The notes beneath the pieces are model-generated. The model worked only from the letters and a program-made list of their open reading frames with translations, did no database searches and was not told where the DNA came from. A stretch of DNA of 64,000 bases from Phenylobacterium sp. (GTDB lineage Bacteria; Pseudomonadota; Alphaproteobacteria; Caulobacterales; Caulobacteraceae): contig NZ_SSMX01000014.1 in NCBI RefSeq assembly GCF_004799515.1, forward strand, positions 1 through 64,000, read 5' to 3'. Both the position numbers and the translations under genes were made by a program. This document shows, in pieces, positions 46,802 to 56,746 of the stretch (its first letter is position 1; each line of letters opens with the position of its first letter).

Positions 46802-48253
46802 ATGGACATCGAGTTTGTCGCCGCCGGCGCCGCCCTTTCCCCGAACACCGCCGTCGGCCGGGTCGTCTATGAAGGCGCGGGCCTCGACGGCGTCCTGGGC
46901 GCGGCCGCGGCCGCCAGCCGCTTCACCGGCGCCAAGGGCCAGACCCTCGATGTGCTGGCGCCGGCGGGCCTCGACGCGGCCCGGCTGGTGCTGGTGGGCG
47001 CTGGCAAGGCCGAGGCGGTCGATGCGCTGACGCTGGAGCACGCCGCTGCCAGCGCCTATGCGGCGGTGAAGGCCTCGGGCCTGACGGCGCTTCGCCTGGA
47101 GCTGCCCAACGCCGGGCCGGAACTCGCCGCCCGCGCCGCCCTCGGCGTCCGCCTCGCCAGCTACCGCTTCGACAAGTACCGCACCAAGGAGCCAGCGGAG
47201 AAGAAGCCCTCGGTGGTCAAGGCCGAGATCGTCGTCGGCGACGTCACCCAGGCGCTGAAGGCCTTCGAGCCCCTGGCCGCCCTGGCCGACGCGGTGGCCT
47301 TCACCCGCGACCTGGTCTCCGAGCCGCCGAACGTCCTCTATCCCGCCGAGTTCGCCCGCCGGGTGAAGGCGCTGGAGAGCCTGGGCCTGGAGGTCGAGAT
47401 CCTGGGCGAGCCGGAGATGATGAAGCTCGGTATGGGCTCGCTCCTGGGCGTGGGCCAGGGCTCGATCCGCGAAAGCCAGCTCGCGATCCTCAAGTGGAAC
47501 GGGGCGGCGGACAAAACCGCCCAGCCCATCGCCTTCGTGGGCAAGGGCGTCTGCTTCGACACCGGCGGCATCTCGCTGAAGCCGGCCGAGAATATGGAAG
47601 ACATGAAGTGGGACATGGGCGGCGCGGGCGCCGTCGCGGGCCTCATGCACGTGCTGGCCGGCCGCAAGGCCAAGGTCAACGCCGTGGGCATCCTGGGCCT
47701 GGTGGAGAACATGCCCGACGGCAACGCCCAGCGGCCCGGCGACGTGGTCACCTCCATGTCCGGCCAGACCATCGAGATCATCAATACCGACGCCGAGGGC
47801 CGCCTCGTGCTGGCCGACGCCATCTGGTACTGCCAGGACCGCTTCAAGCCGAAGTTCATGGTCGACCTGGCGACGCTCACCGGGGCGATCATCATCGCGC
47901 TGGGGAACGACTTGGCCGGCTGCTACGCCAACAACGACGAGCTGGCCGACAACCTGGTCGCCGCCTCCAACACCGAGGGCGAGCCCCTGTGGCGCATGCC
48001 GCTGCCGGCGCAGTACGACAAGAACATCGACTCGATGATCGCCGACATGAAGAACACCGGCGGACGGCCGGGCGGCTCGATCACGGCGGCCATGTTCATC
48101 CAGCGCTTCGTCAACGGCGTGCCCTGGGCCCACCTCGACATCGCATCCACCGCCTGGAAGAAGCCTTCGACCATCCCCACCAGCCCGGACGGCGCCACCG
48201 GCTATGGCGTGCGCCTTCTGAACCGCATGGTGGCGGAGAAGTACGAGGGCTGA
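46802..48253 (+). CDS. pepA: Leucyl aminopeptidase (M17)
   Basis: A 483-residue cytosolic aminopeptidase. The metal site is intact: [15 protein letters not shown] and [11 protein letters not shown] supply Lys and Asp ligands, and [12 protein letters not shown] (about 323-334) is the M17 signature with the catalytic Arg. It releases N-terminal residues from peptides and in some bacteria also binds DNA (Xer recombination). It is divergent from lptF and followed by a hydrolase gene one base after its stop and by holC, the usual pepA-holC linkage. Confidence 0.96.
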   Translation: MDIEFVAAGAALSPNTAVGRVVYEGAGLDGVLGAAAAASRFTGAKGQTLDVLAPAGLDAARLVLVGAGKAEAVDALTLEHAAASAYAAVKASGLTALRLELPNAGPELAARAALGVRLASYRFDKYRTKEPAEKKPSVVKAEIVVGDVTQALKAFEPLAALADAVAFTRDLVSEPPNVLYPAEFARRVKALESLGLEVEILGEPEMMKLGMGSLLGVGQGSIRESQLAILKWNGAADKTAQPIAFVGKGVCFDTGGISLKPAENMEDMKWDMGGAGAVAGLMHVLAGRKAKVNAVGILGLVENMPDGNAQRPGDVVTSMSGQTIEIINTDAEGRLVLADAIWYCQDRFKPKFMVDLATLTGAIIIALGNDLAGCYANNDELADNLVAASNTEGEPLWRMPLPAQYDKNIDSMIADMKNTGGRPGGSITAAMFIQRFVNGVPWAHLDIASTAWKKPSTIPTSPDGATGYGVRLLNRMVAEKYEG

Positions 48254-48254
48254 G

Positions 48255-48965
48255 GTGGCCGAGCGCGCGCCGCGTTTCGTCCTGTTGCACAGCCCGCTGC
48301 TGGGCCCGATGGCGTGGCGTCGGGTCGCCGCCGAACTCGAGCGGCGGGGCCACGCGGCGCCGACGCCGAGATGGCCAAGGCTGTCGGACATCGTTGAGGG
48401 GTTTTACGGCGCGTTGGCCGACGGCGTCGCGGCTGAGCTTGCCGGCGAGGCGCCCGCCTTGTTGGTCGCCCACAGCGGCGCCGGCGCCCTGATCCCGGCC
48501 CTGGCGGCGCGGCTTTCGTCTCCTCCAGCCGGCGTGATCCTGGTCGACGCCATCCTGCCGCATCCCGGGCGCAGCTGGTTCGACACCGCGCCGGCCGAGA
48601 TGCGCCAGAGGCTGCGGGCCGGCGCCCAGATGGGCGAACTGCCCGCCTGGGATGAATGGTGGCCCCCGGGCGCCCTGGAGCGCCTGGTGCCCGACGCCGC
48701 CGTCCGCAGTGAACTCCTCGCCGAGCTGGAGCCCTTGCCGCAGGCCTATTTCGAGGAACCCGCGCCCGAAGAGGCCCTGACGGGGCCCGTCGCCTATCTG
48801 CAGCTGAGCGGCGCCTACGAGGCGGAAGGTCTGGTGGCCGGGCGATACGGCTGGCCTCGGGTGCATCTTCCGCTGCATCATCTGGCCATGCTGACCCATC
48901 CCGAAGCTGTCGCGGCGGCGCTGGAGTCGCTGGCCGTGCAACTGGCGGAGCCCGCGCATGGCTGA
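48255..48965 (+). CDS. Alpha/beta hydrolase-like protein
   Basis: A 236-residue protein starting with GTG directly after pepA. It has LLHSPLLGPMAW (about 8-19), a nucleophile elbow LLVAHSGAGAL (Ser near residue 75) and a late HHLAML (about 217-222), consistent with a compact alpha/beta hydrolase; the acid residue is probably in the YEAEG segment but is uncertain. It sits between pepA and holC and overlaps holC by eight bases. Substrate unknown. Confidence 0.78.
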   Translation: MAERAPRFVLLHSPLLGPMAWRRVAAELERRGHAAPTPRWPRLSDIVEGFYGALADGVAAELAGEAPALLVAHSGAGALIPALAARLSSPPAGVILVDAILPHPGRSWFDTAPAEMRQRLRAGAQMGELPAWDEWWPPGALERLVPDAAVRSELLAELEPLPQAYFEEPAPEEALTGPVAYLQLSGAYEAEGLVAGRYGWPRVHLPLHHLAMLTHPEAVAAALESLAVQLAEPAHG

Positions 48966-49419
48966 GGCGGCGCCCATCGAGGTGTGGTTCTACCATCTGG
49001 AGCGGACCAGCCTGGAGCAGGCCCTGCCGGAGCTCCTGGAAAAGACCCTGCAGCGCGGCTGGCGCGCCCTGGTGCGGGCCCGCGACCCGGCCCGCGTGCG
49101 CGAGTTGGACGCCGCCCTCTGGACCTATCGGGACGACAGCTTCCTGCCGCACGCCCCCGCCGACGAGGCCAGCGCCGCGCGCCAGCCGATCCTGCTGACC
49201 ACCGGCTTCGAGAACCCCAACGCCGCCGCCGCGCTCTTCCTGGTGGACGGCGCCGAGCCCGGCGAACTCGCCGGTTTCGAACGCTGCCTGGTGCTGTTCG
49301 ACGGCGCCGACGAAGCCCAGCTGGCGGTCGCCCGCGCCCAGTGGAGCGCCATCAAGGCCGCCGGCGCCCAGGTCTCCTACTGGAAGCAGCAGGCGAGGGG
49401 CTGGGCGCGGCAGGCCTAG
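48958..49419 (+). CDS. holC: DNA polymerase III subunit chi
   Basis: A 153-residue chi subunit. It shows VWFYHLERTSLEQALPELLEKTL, the RGWRALVRARDP strand-helix, ALWTYRDDSFLPHAPADE and the C-terminal FDGADEAQLAVARAQW, all typical of HolC. It links the clamp loader to SSB at the replication fork. It overlaps the hydrolase upstream and, tail to tail, the glycosyltransferase by four bases. Confidence 0.93.
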   Translation: MAEAAPIEVWFYHLERTSLEQALPELLEKTLQRGWRALVRARDPARVRELDAALWTYRDDSFLPHAPADEASAARQPILLTTGFENPNAAAALFLVDGAEPGELAGFERCLVLFDGADEAQLAVARAQWSAIKAAGAQVSYWKQQARGWARQA

Positions 49420-50669
49420 GACGCCGCGCCCTCCGCCGGCGGCTCCGGGATCTCCAACCCCATCTCGCGCAGGACCTCGAACCAGGCGGCCAGGCCGTCA
49501 CGGCTGGCGAACCTCGCCACGGCCGTGGCGCGGGCGGCGGCTCTCAAGGGCGCTGAGGCCTGCGGGTCGCAGCAGGCCTCGATCATCGCGCGCGACAGGG
49601 CGTCCACGTCGAAGAACGGCAGCAGCCGTCCGTTCACCCCGTCCTCGATGGCGTCGTGCAGCGGGGCGGTGTCGGAGGCGATGACGTAGCAGCCGCTGGC
49701 CATGGCCTCGACCAGCGACCAGGAGAGCACGAAGGGGTAGGTGTAGTAGATGTGCGCGGTCGAGAGCCGCATCGCCGCCAGCAACTGCTCGTGCGGCGCC
49801 TTGCCGAGGAAGTGCAGGCGCCTGGTGTCCAGCGCCAGCCCCTCGAAGGCCACTTCGCGCCAGCTGCGCCCATCGGGCGAAGCGCCGCCATAGGGCCGCG
49901 GGTTGCTCTCGCCGAACATCAGCACCTGGGCGTCCGGGACCTCGGCCATCAGCCGGGGCAGGGCGCGGGCGAAGATGTGCAGGCCCCGGAGCGGCTCCAT
50001 GTGGTTGTTGGCGTAGGTGATCACCGGGGTTCCGGGCGCGATGACCCGGCCGTCGGCCAGGGCGAAGGGCTCGGCCGGCCCGGGCCGGATGGCGTCCACG
50101 TCGATGCCTTCGTGGATCACCCGGACCCGGGGTTGGAACACCGGCGGCAGGACGGAGGCCTGGAAGGGCGTCGGGGCAACGATCGCGTCGGCGTCGGTCA
50201 GGGCCAGCGCCATGCCGGCGTTCTTGGACTTGCCCAGCAGGATCGACAGCTCCGTGGGCTGGAAGAACTCGGTGTCGAAGCCGATGTCGAGGCCGCGGCC
50301 TCTGTAGAAGAACTCCGAGAACGCCACCTGCTTGGCGTCCGGCCAGACCTCGTCGAGGAAGAGGGTCTCGCCCCAGCCGTTGTGGCCCACGATCACCCGC
50401 GGCTCGACCCCCTCGGCCTTCAGGACGCCGGCGACGCGCAGGGCGTTGGCGGCGCGGATCATGTCGGCCTCGGCGCGCATGGCCAGAGGCAGGACGCCCG
50501 GCGTCGTGCCCCGGTCGAGCGTATAGCGGCCCATACGCACTCCGGGCATGCCGCGCGCATCCTTGCCCGCAAGCGCCCAGCAGGGCACGCCGCGCGCCGT
50601 CAGCGCCTCGGCCAGCTTGCGGAATTGGCCGGGGAAGTTGGTGTGGACGAAGAGCACGCCGCGCGACAT
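49416..50669 (-). CDS. Glycosyltransferase, GT4-like (GT-B fold)
   Basis: A 417-residue protein with a GT-B layout. The N-terminal half begins GVLFVHTNFPGQFRKLAEAL; the C-terminal half has VIHEGIDVDAIRP (about 184-196), NNHMEPLRGLHIFARALPRL and YYTYPFVLSWSLVEAMASGCYVIASDTAPLHDAIEDGVNGRLL (about 310-352), the E-x7-E donor-binding region of GT4 enzymes. It probably transfers a sugar during polysaccharide or protein glycosylation. No other glycan genes are near. A tRNA gene lies upstream on the other strand. Confidence 0.88.
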   Translation of the reverse strand: MSRGVLFVHTNFPGQFRKLAEALTARGVPCWALAGKDARGMPGVRMGRYTLDRGTTPGVLPLAMRAEADMIRAANALRVAGVLKAEGVEPRVIVGHNGWGETLFLDEVWPDAKQVAFSEFFYRGRGLDIGFDTEFFQPTELSILLGKSKNAGMALALTDADAIVAPTPFQASVLPPVFQPRVRVIHEGIDVDAIRPGPAEPFALADGRVIAPGTPVITYANNHMEPLRGLHIFARALPRLMAEVPDAQVLMFGESNPRPYGGASPDGRSWREVAFEGLALDTRRLHFLGKAPHEQLLAAMRLSTAHIYYTYPFVLSWSLVEAMASGCYVIASDTAPLHDAIEDGVNGRLLPFFDVDALSRAMIEACCDPQASAPLRAAARATAVARFASRDGLAAWFEVLREMGLEIPEPPAEGAAS

Positions 50670-50757
50670 CGCCGCCTTCTGCCCGCAGCCGACGCCCCTG
50701 TCACGGGGCGAGGCGCCGGCTTGGCGGCGCGGGCCATCCCGGCTATGGCGGTCCCAC

Positions 50758-50840
50758 GCGGCTATGGCGGAATTGGTAGACGCAACGGTTTTAGGTACCG
50801 TCGGGCAACCGTGGGGGTTCGAGTCCCTCTAGCCGCACCA
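50758..50840 (+). tRNA. tRNA-Leu (anticodon UAG)
   Basis: A class II tRNA of 83 bases including the encoded CCA. The acceptor stem pairs 50758-50764 with 50830-50836, discriminator A at 50837. The anticodon stem 50785-50789/50797-50801 encloses the loop TTTAGGT with TAG at 50792-50794, reading CUN Leu codons. The variable region (50802-50812) folds as CGG-GCAA-CCG, and the T arm (50813-50829) carries TTCGAGT. It precedes tig, with 206 bases between. Confidence 0.95.
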
Positions 50841-51046
50841 TCCTGCTTCGCGCCTGGAGGCGCTGCGCGGGACAGGTTTCCAGCGCCGCGAAAAGGGCTT
50901 GCCCTTCGAAGCCTTGGCGAAGAAGGGCCGCCGTGACATAACCCGCGCCCTCCGCCGCATTGGCGGTTATTGTCCTCAATCTCAGCGTGGCCGATGGCGC
51001 GGATACGGCGCGGCGGTCCGGAAGTTTTCGAACCGAAAGTCCCAAG

Positions 51047-52411
51047 ATGTCGATGCAGATCGTTGAAAAGTCCGGTGAAGGCCTGAGCCGCGTGTTCGGG
51101 GTCACCGTTCCGGTGTCGGACCTCAACGCCGCGCTGGACGCGCGCATCGCCGAGATCACGCCCACCCTGAACATCAAGGGCTTCCGGCCGGGCAAGGTGC
51201 CGCCGGGCCACGTGCGCCGCCTCTATGGCAAGGCGTTGATGAGCGAGGTGGTCGAAAAGACCCTCAACGAGACCACCCAGAAGGTGCTCGACGAGAACAA
51301 GCTGCGCCCCGCCGCCGATCCGGACCTGAAGCCGGAAGGCGACATGGAGGCCGTCATCGAGGGCAAGGCTGACCTCGCCTATGAGATCGCCGTCGACGTC
51401 ATGCCGGACTTCGAGCCCACCGACATCGCCAAGCTGTCGCTGACCCGGCCGGTCTACGAGCCCACCGAGGCCGAGGTCGACGAGGCCGTGGCCGACCTCG
51501 CCAAGCAGAACCGCACCTACGAGGCCAAGACCGGCAAGACCGTCAAGGCCAAGGACGGCGACATGGTCGTCATCGACTTCCTGGGCAAGCTGGACGGCAC
51601 GCCCTTCGACGGCGGCGCGGCCGAGGACGCAGAGCTGGTCCTGGGCTCGGGCCAGTTCATCCCGGGCTTCGAGGAGCAGCTGGTCGGCGTGAAGGCCGGC
51701 GACGAGGTCGAGGTCAAGGTGACCTTCCCCGAGCAGTACCAGGCCGCCAACCTGGCCGGCCAGGCCGCGGTGTTCGAGGTCAAGGTGAAGGAGATCAAGG
51801 CGCCGGTCGACGCGCCCGCCGACGACGCCTTCGCCACCCGCCTGGGCGTCGACAGCCTGGAAAAGCTGCGCGAGCTGCTGAAAGGCAACCTGGAGCGCGA
51901 ATACGCCGGCGCCAGCCGCTTCAAGCTGAAGCGCGCCCTGCTGGACCAGCTCGACACCAAGCACGACTTCCCGCTGCCGCCGAAGATGGTCGAGGCGGAG
52001 TTCAACGCCATCTGGCAACAGGTGGAGCAGGACAAGGAAGCCGGCGCCCTGCCCGACGAGGACAAGGGGAAGTCGGACGACAAGCTGCGCGAGGAATACC
52101 GCAAGATCGCCGAGCGCCGGGTGCGCCTGGGCCTGGTCCTGGCCGAGATCGGCCGCGCCAACAACGTCCAGGTCACCGACCAGGAGCTGGGCGAGGCCAT
52201 GCGCCAGGAAGCCATGAAGTACGGGCCCCAGGCCCAGCAGGTCTTCGACCTGTTCCGCCAGAACCCCAACGCCCAGGCACAGCTGCGCGCGCCGATCTTC
52301 GAGGACAAGGTGGTCGACCTGATCGTCGAGAAGGCCAAGGTGAAGGACACCAAGGTCTCCAAGGACGAGCTGATGAAGGACGACGACCTTCCGGCCGGCT
52401 ACGGGGACTGA
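51047..52411 (+). CDS. tig: Trigger factor
   Basis: A 454-residue ribosome-associated chaperone. The N-terminal ribosome-binding domain has the signature GFRPGKVPP (about 43-51); the FKBP-type isomerase domain lies at about 165-245 ([29 protein letters not shown]); the rest is the helical C-terminal cradle. The ATG at 51047 (MSMQIVEK; or 51053, MQIVEK) starts the family N terminus. The frame extends further upstream without homology. In many bacteria tig precedes clpP-clpX-lon, but here the next gene is on the other strand and a terminator follows. Confidence 0.96.
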   Translation: MSMQIVEKSGEGLSRVFGVTVPVSDLNAALDARIAEITPTLNIKGFRPGKVPPGHVRRLYGKALMSEVVEKTLNETTQKVLDENKLRPAADPDLKPEGDMEAVIEGKADLAYEIAVDVMPDFEPTDIAKLSLTRPVYEPTEAEVDEAVADLAKQNRTYEAKTGKTVKAKDGDMVVIDFLGKLDGTPFDGGAAEDAELVLGSGQFIPGFEEQLVGVKAGDEVEVKVTFPEQYQAANLAGQAAVFEVKVKEIKAPVDAPADDAFATRLGVDSLEKLRELLKGNLEREYAGASRFKLKRALLDQLDTKHDFPLPPKMVEAEFNAIWQQVEQDKEAGALPDEDKGKSDDKLREEYRKIAERRVRLGLVLAEIGRANNVQVTDQELGEAMRQEAMKYGPQAQQVFDLFRQNPNAQAQLRAPIFEDKVVDLIVEKAKVKDTKVSKDELMKDDDLPAGYGD

Positions 52412-52422
52412 GTTTCCTTGGA

Positions 52423-52566
52423 TGTCATCCCGAAGCCGCGGAGCGGCTGTCCGGGACCCATAAGCGCATGATGCGCCAAAAAGGGCTCGGCCACGTGGCT
52501 GAGCCCTTTTTCGTTCTGCTGAGTCCATGAATCCCGGTCTTCGCGTGCCGCGAAACCGGGATGACA
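52423..52566. repeat. REP-like inverted element around the tig terminator
   Basis: TGTCATCCCG at 52423-52432 and its exact reverse complement CGGGATGACA at 52557-52566 bracket the terminator; inside each arm are shorter complementary runs (e.g. ATCCCGGT with ACCGGGAT at 52541-52562). The GTCATCCCG...CGGGATGAC type of intergenic palindrome is widespread in alphaproteobacteria, so this is probably one copy of a dispersed element. Confidence 0.6.
52478..52511 (+). terminator. Rho-independent terminator of tig
   Basis: AAAAAGGGCTCGGCCA pairs with TGGCTGAGCCCTTTTT (one G-T pair) around a two-base gap at 52494-52495, followed by TCGTTCT. The A-run and T-run on the two sides also make it usable from the other strand. 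Confidence 0.85.
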
Positions 52567-52577
52567 CCCTCAGAGGT

Positions 52578-52736
52578 TCAGAGCCCCCGAAGGTGCTGCA
52601 GCAGCTCGGTGTTCTCCACGCGGGCGCGGCGTTCGTTGATTTCCTGGAACAGGGTCGGCGCGCCCAGGTCCTCGTCGAGCGGGGCGGGCGAATAGGGCAG
52701 GGACTCTTGCACTGCGGCTTCGCTGAATGGCTCCAT
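52578..52736 (-). CDS. Small protein (52 aa)
   Basis: A 52-residue protein beginning MEPFSEAAVQESLPYSPAPL and ending in a helix QEINERRARVENTELLQHLRGL. A GGAG site six bases before the ATG supports the call, and third codon positions are nearly all G or C. The frame differs from the longer open frames through this interval, which encode Arg/Pro-rich nonsense. The protein is acidic at the front and amphipathic at the end. Function unknown. Confidence 0.65.
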   Translation of the reverse strand: MEPFSEAAVQESLPYSPAPLDEDLGAPTLFQEINERRARVENTELLQHLRGL

Positions 52737-53116
52737 GGCCTTCTCCCAATCCCCGCCATCCGCCGGTTGGCGGACCCACGAGGCTCCCGTCGTTAAGTTA
52801 CCATTAGGAAATCCGGACGCCCGCCAGAAAAGCTGGCGGCGCGCTCACGTTCGCTTGAGGCGCCCCTAGGGAAAACGCCCGCCAAGCTCACGCCCGAAAA
52901 GGCAGATTTCTCGCGTGGATCGCGCATGTCCCGCCTGAAATTACCGAACGCCGATCAGGAATGGGCTTGGCTTGACCGGGCAACGGGGCCTAACCTGACG
53001 CAATAACGCCGCGTTGTGACGGCCAAAGCCCCTCCTGAGCCGAAGCGCTCCGCGCCTGACCCAGGTCCGACTTGCCGCCGCGAGAGTAGAGCGTCGCGGG
53101 AAGGGACCTGAAGCCG
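52737..53116. promoter_or_regulatory. Divergent control region between the 52-aa gene and the oxidoreductase operon
   Basis: A 380-base gene-free stretch. TTAA-N7-TTAG at 52793-52807 resembles the CtrA master-regulator box (TTAA-N7-TTAA) with one mismatch, 57 bases before the 52-residue gene. The right side contains AAGGGA ten bases before the TTG start at 53117. No other repeat or RNA motif was recognised. Confidence 0.3.
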
Positions 53117-54901
53117 TTGCAACGTACCAGCGCGTGGACTCCCGACTACTTCCATAAGGTCGTCGATTGCCAGTACGCCTGTCCGGCCCACACGCCGGTG
53201 CCGGAGTACATCCGCCTGATCGCGGAGGGCCGCTACTCCGACGCCTACATGATCAACTGGCAGTCCAATGTCTTCCCGGGCGTGCTCGGGCGGACCTGCG
53301 ACCGCCCCTGTGAACCCGCCTGCCGGCGAGGACGCGTCGAGGAGGAGCCGGTCGCCATCTGCCGGCTGAAGAGGGTCGCAGCCGACAACAAGGACGACGT
53401 CTCCGCCCGCATGCCCGCGCCGGCGGCGAAGAACGGCAAGCGGGTGGCCATGGTGGGGGCCGGACCCGCCTCGCTGACGGTGGCCCGCGATCTCGCGCCC
53501 CTCGGCTACGACATCACCATCTTCGACGGCGACGCCAAGGCGGGCGGCATGATCCGCAGCCAGATCCCGCGCTTCCGCCTGCCCGAGAGCGTGATCGACG
53601 AGGAGGTGGGCTACATCACCGGCCTCGGCATGACGCTTCGCCTGGGCGAGCGGATCGGCAGCCTGAAGACGCTGTTGGCCGAGGGCTATGACGCGGTCTT
53701 CGTGGGCTCCGGCGCGCCCCGCGGCCGCGAGCTGGACCTGCCGGGCCGCCAGGCCGCGGCGGCCAACATCCACATCGGCATCGACTGGCTCTCCAGCGTC
53801 TCCTTCGGCCACGTCGACAAGATCGGCCGGCGCGTGATCGTGCTGGGCGGCGGCAACACGGCCATGGACTGCTGCCGCACCTCGCGCCGGCTGGGCGGCG
53901 AGGACGTCAAGGTGATCGTCCGCTCCGGCTACGAGGAGATGAAGGCCAGCCCCTGGGAGAAGGAAGACGCCGTCCACGAGGACATCCCGATCATCAATTT
54001 CCGGGTGCCCAAGGAATTCACCCATGCGGACGGCCGGCTGACCGGCGTGCTCTTCGAGGTCGTGGAGGCCCAGTACGACGACAAGGGCCGCCGCCGGCTC
54101 ACGCCCTCCGGCGCGCCGGACGAGCACTATGAATGCGACGACGTGCTGGTGGCCGTGGGCCAGGAGAACGCATTCCCCTGGATCGAGCGCGACCTTGGCC
54201 TGGAGTTCGACGAGTGGGACGTGCCCAAGGTCGATCCGATCACCATGCGCGGCGGCATCCCCAACGTCTTCTTCGGCGGCGACGCGGCCTTCGGGCCGAA
54301 GAACATCATCTGGGCGGTGGCCCATGGCCATGACGCGGCGGTCTCGATCCACAAGTTCTGCTGCGGAGAGGACGTCGCCGACCGCCCGCCGCCGGAGTTC
54401 TCGCTCATCAGCCAGAAGATGGGCATCCATGAGTGGAGCTACGACAACGACATCGCCAACGACCGCCGCTACCGCGTGCCGCTGCGCGACAAGGCCGTGG
54501 CGCTGAAGGACGTGAAGATGGAGGTCGAGCTCGGCTTCGACCGCGAGACCGGCTACCGCGAGGCCGAGCGCTGCCTGAACTGCGACGTCCAGACAGTGTT
54601 CGCCGACAACCTGTGCATCGAGTGCGACGCCTGCGTCGACATCTGCCCGGTGGACTGCATCACCTTCACTCAGGAACGCGATGAGCCGGACCTGCGCCAG
54701 CACCTGAAGGCGCCGGCGCTAAACCTCGACCAGCCGCTCTACGTCTCCGGCGCGCTGCCCACGGGCCGCGTCATGGTCAAGGACGAGGATGTCTGCCTGC
54801 ACTGCGGCCTCTGCGCCGAGCGCTGTCCCACCGGCGCCTGGGACATGCAGCGCTTCACCTTGGAAATGACCCATGCGGGGGGTGCATGCCAATCTCGGTG
54901 A
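53117..54901 (+). CDS. GltD-like FAD/NAD(P) oxidoreductase with 4Fe-4S domains
   Basis: A 594-residue iron-sulfur flavoprotein. The N terminus resembles the small subunit of glutamate synthase (CQYACPAHTPVP at about 18-29; CDRPCEPACRRG at about 61-72), the middle has the FAD motif GAGPASLTVARDLAPLGYDITIFD (about 115-138) and the NAD(P) motif LGGGNTAMDC (about 245-254). The end carries two clusters: CIECDACVDICPVDC and CLHCGLCAERCPTGAWDM. It likely passes electrons between the downstream 2-oxoacid oxidoreductase and NAD(P). The start is TTG; the end overlaps the alpha gene by 16 bases. Confidence 0.85.
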   Translation: MQRTSAWTPDYFHKVVDCQYACPAHTPVPEYIRLIAEGRYSDAYMINWQSNVFPGVLGRTCDRPCEPACRRGRVEEEPVAICRLKRVAADNKDDVSARMPAPAAKNGKRVAMVGAGPASLTVARDLAPLGYDITIFDGDAKAGGMIRSQIPRFRLPESVIDEEVGYITGLGMTLRLGERIGSLKTLLAEGYDAVFVGSGAPRGRELDLPGRQAAAANIHIGIDWLSSVSFGHVDKIGRRVIVLGGGNTAMDCCRTSRRLGGEDVKVIVRSGYEEMKASPWEKEDAVHEDIPIINFRVPKEFTHADGRLTGVLFEVVEAQYDDKGRRRLTPSGAPDEHYECDDVLVAVGQENAFPWIERDLGLEFDEWDVPKVDPITMRGGIPNVFFGGDAAFGPKNIIWAVAHGHDAAVSIHKFCCGEDVADRPPPEFSLISQKMGIHEWSYDNDIANDRRYRVPLRDKAVALKDVKMEVELGFDRETGYREAERCLNCDVQTVFADNLCIECDACVDICPVDCITFTQERDEPDLRQHLKAPALNLDQPLYVSGALPTGRVMVKDEDVCLHCGLCAERCPTGAWDMQRFTLEMTHAGGACQSR

Positions 54902-56736
54902 AAACGGGTTCGACGAGTTCCGGTGCGGTGACGATCAACGACTTCGTGGTCAAGTTCGCCAATGTGAACGGCTCCGGCTCGGCCAGCGCCAACGGCATGT
55001 TCGCCAAGTCGATCCTGCGCTGCGGCGTGCCGGTGGCGGCGCGCAACATCTTCCCCTCCAACATCCAGGGCCTGCCGACCTGGTTCGAGGTGCGGGTGAC
55101 CGAGGCCGGCCACCTGGGCCGCCGCGGCGGGGTCGACCTGATGGTCGCCATGAACCCGCAGACCTGGGACCGCGACGTGGCCGAGATCGAGGCCGGCGGC
55201 TTCCTGTTCTACGATTCCACCAAGCCGCTGCCGCCCAGCAAGTTCCGCGACGACGTGACCGTCATCGGCGTGCCGCTGACGGCCATGTGCAACGAACGCT
55301 ACCAGCTGCCCCGCGAGCGCCAGCTGTTCAAGAACGTGGTCTATCTCGGCGCGCTGGCGGCGCTGCTGGGCGTCGAGCCGGCGGTGGTCGAGACCATCCT
55401 CGCCGAGCAGTTCGCCGGCCGCCAGAAGCTGATCGACGCCAATATCGAGGCCCTGCACATGGGCGTGGGCTACGTCCACGAGCACCTGGCGCCGATCCGG
55501 CTGCAGGTCCGGAAGGCCGACAAGGTCGGCGACCGCATCTACGTCGAGGGCAACTCGGCCGCGGCGCTCGGCGCTGTCTATGGCGGCGCCACGGTCTGCG
55601 CTTGGTATCCGATCACGCCGTCCACCTCGCTGGCGGAGGCCTTCACCGGCTATTGCGAGGATCTGCGCACCGATCCGGACGGCAAGGCGCGCTACGCCAT
55701 CGTCCAGGCCGAGGACGAGATCGCCTCCATCGGCATCGTGGTGGGCGCGGGCTGGAACGGCGCCAGGGCCTTCACCTGCACCTCCGGGCCCGGTGTCTCG
55801 CTGATGACCGAATTCATCGGCCTCAGCTATTTCGCAGAGATCCCGGCGGTGATCTTCGACGTGCAGCGCGGCGGGCCCTCCACCGGCATGCCGACCCGCA
55901 CGCAACAGGCCGACCTGCTGGGCGCGGCCTACGCCAGCCACGGCGACACCAAGCACCCGTTGCTGCTGCCCGCCGACCCGGGCGAGTGCTTCGAGATGGG
56001 CGCGCTGGCCTTCGATCTCTCCGACCGCCTGCAGACCACGGTCTTCGTCATGCTCGACCTCGACATCGGCATGAACGAGTGGCTGACCAAGCCCTTCGCC
56101 TGGGACGACAGCCACAATCTTGACCGCGGCAAGGTGATGACGGCGGAGATGCTGGAGGCGGGCGCCGACTTCGGCCGCTACAAGGACGTCGACAGCGACG
56201 GTATCCCGTTCCGCACCTATCCCGGCGTGCACCCGTCCAAGGGCGCCTATTTCACCCGCGGCACCTCGCGCAATCCCTACGCCCGCTATTCGGAGGAGGG
56301 CGCGGTTTACGTCGACAACATGCAGCGCCTGTTGCGCAAGTTCGAGAGCGCCAAGGCCCTTATGCCGAAGCCGGTCCGCCAGGACGCCAAGCGCAAGACG
56401 ACAGACGGCGTGCTCTACTTCGGCTCGACCACGCCCTCGATGCTGGAGGCGCTGGAGATGCTGGAAGGCCACGGCCGCCACCTCGACGCCATGCGCCTGC
56501 GCGGCTTCCCGTTCAGCGACGAGGTCTACGACTTCGTGGCGGCGCACGAGCGGGTGTTCGTGGTCGAGCAGAACCGCGACGGCCAACTCAGGACCCTCCT
56601 GATGAACGAGGGCGAGATCGACCCGGCCAAGCTGGTGCCGGTGCTGCACTATGACGGGACGCCGATCACCGCGCGGTTCATCGCCGGCGAGATTGGCCAG
56701 CTCCTGGCGCTCGGCCAGATCGAAGCGGCGGAATAG
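54886..56736 (+). CDS. 2-oxoacid:acceptor oxidoreductase, fused gamma-alpha subunit
   Basis: A 616-residue subunit. Residues ~15-200 are the POR gamma domain (GSGSASANGMFAKSILRCG, RVTEAGHLGRRGGVDLMVAMN), and from ~225 the pyruvate/2-oxoacid oxidoreductase alpha domains with CAWYPITPSTSLAEAF and AEDEIASIGIVVGAGWNGARAFTCTSGPG. This is the KorA-type fusion. GGGGGG lies three bases before the ATG. With the beta subunit it decarboxylates a 2-oxoacid to its acyl-CoA; 2-oxoglutarate is likeliest but not shown. Confidence 0.9.
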   Translation: MPISVKTGSTSSGAVTINDFVVKFANVNGSGSASANGMFAKSILRCGVPVAARNIFPSNIQGLPTWFEVRVTEAGHLGRRGGVDLMVAMNPQTWDRDVAEIEAGGFLFYDSTKPLPPSKFRDDVTVIGVPLTAMCNERYQLPRERQLFKNVVYLGALAALLGVEPAVVETILAEQFAGRQKLIDANIEALHMGVGYVHEHLAPIRLQVRKADKVGDRIYVEGNSAAALGAVYGGATVCAWYPITPSTSLAEAFTGYCEDLRTDPDGKARYAIVQAEDEIASIGIVVGAGWNGARAFTCTSGPGVSLMTEFIGLSYFAEIPAVIFDVQRGGPSTGMPTRTQQADLLGAAYASHGDTKHPLLLPADPGECFEMGALAFDLSDRLQTTVFVMLDLDIGMNEWLTKPFAWDDSHNLDRGKVMTAEMLEAGADFGRYKDVDSDGIPFRTYPGVHPSKGAYFTRGTSRNPYARYSEEGAVYVDNMQRLLRKFESAKALMPKPVRQDAKRKTTDGVLYFGSTTPSMLEALEMLEGHGRHLDAMRLRGFPFSDEVYDFVAAHERVFVVEQNRDGQLRTLLMNEGEIDPAKLVPVLHYDGTPITARFIAGEIGQLLALGQIEAAE

Positions 56737-56746
56737 GGGCGGCGGC

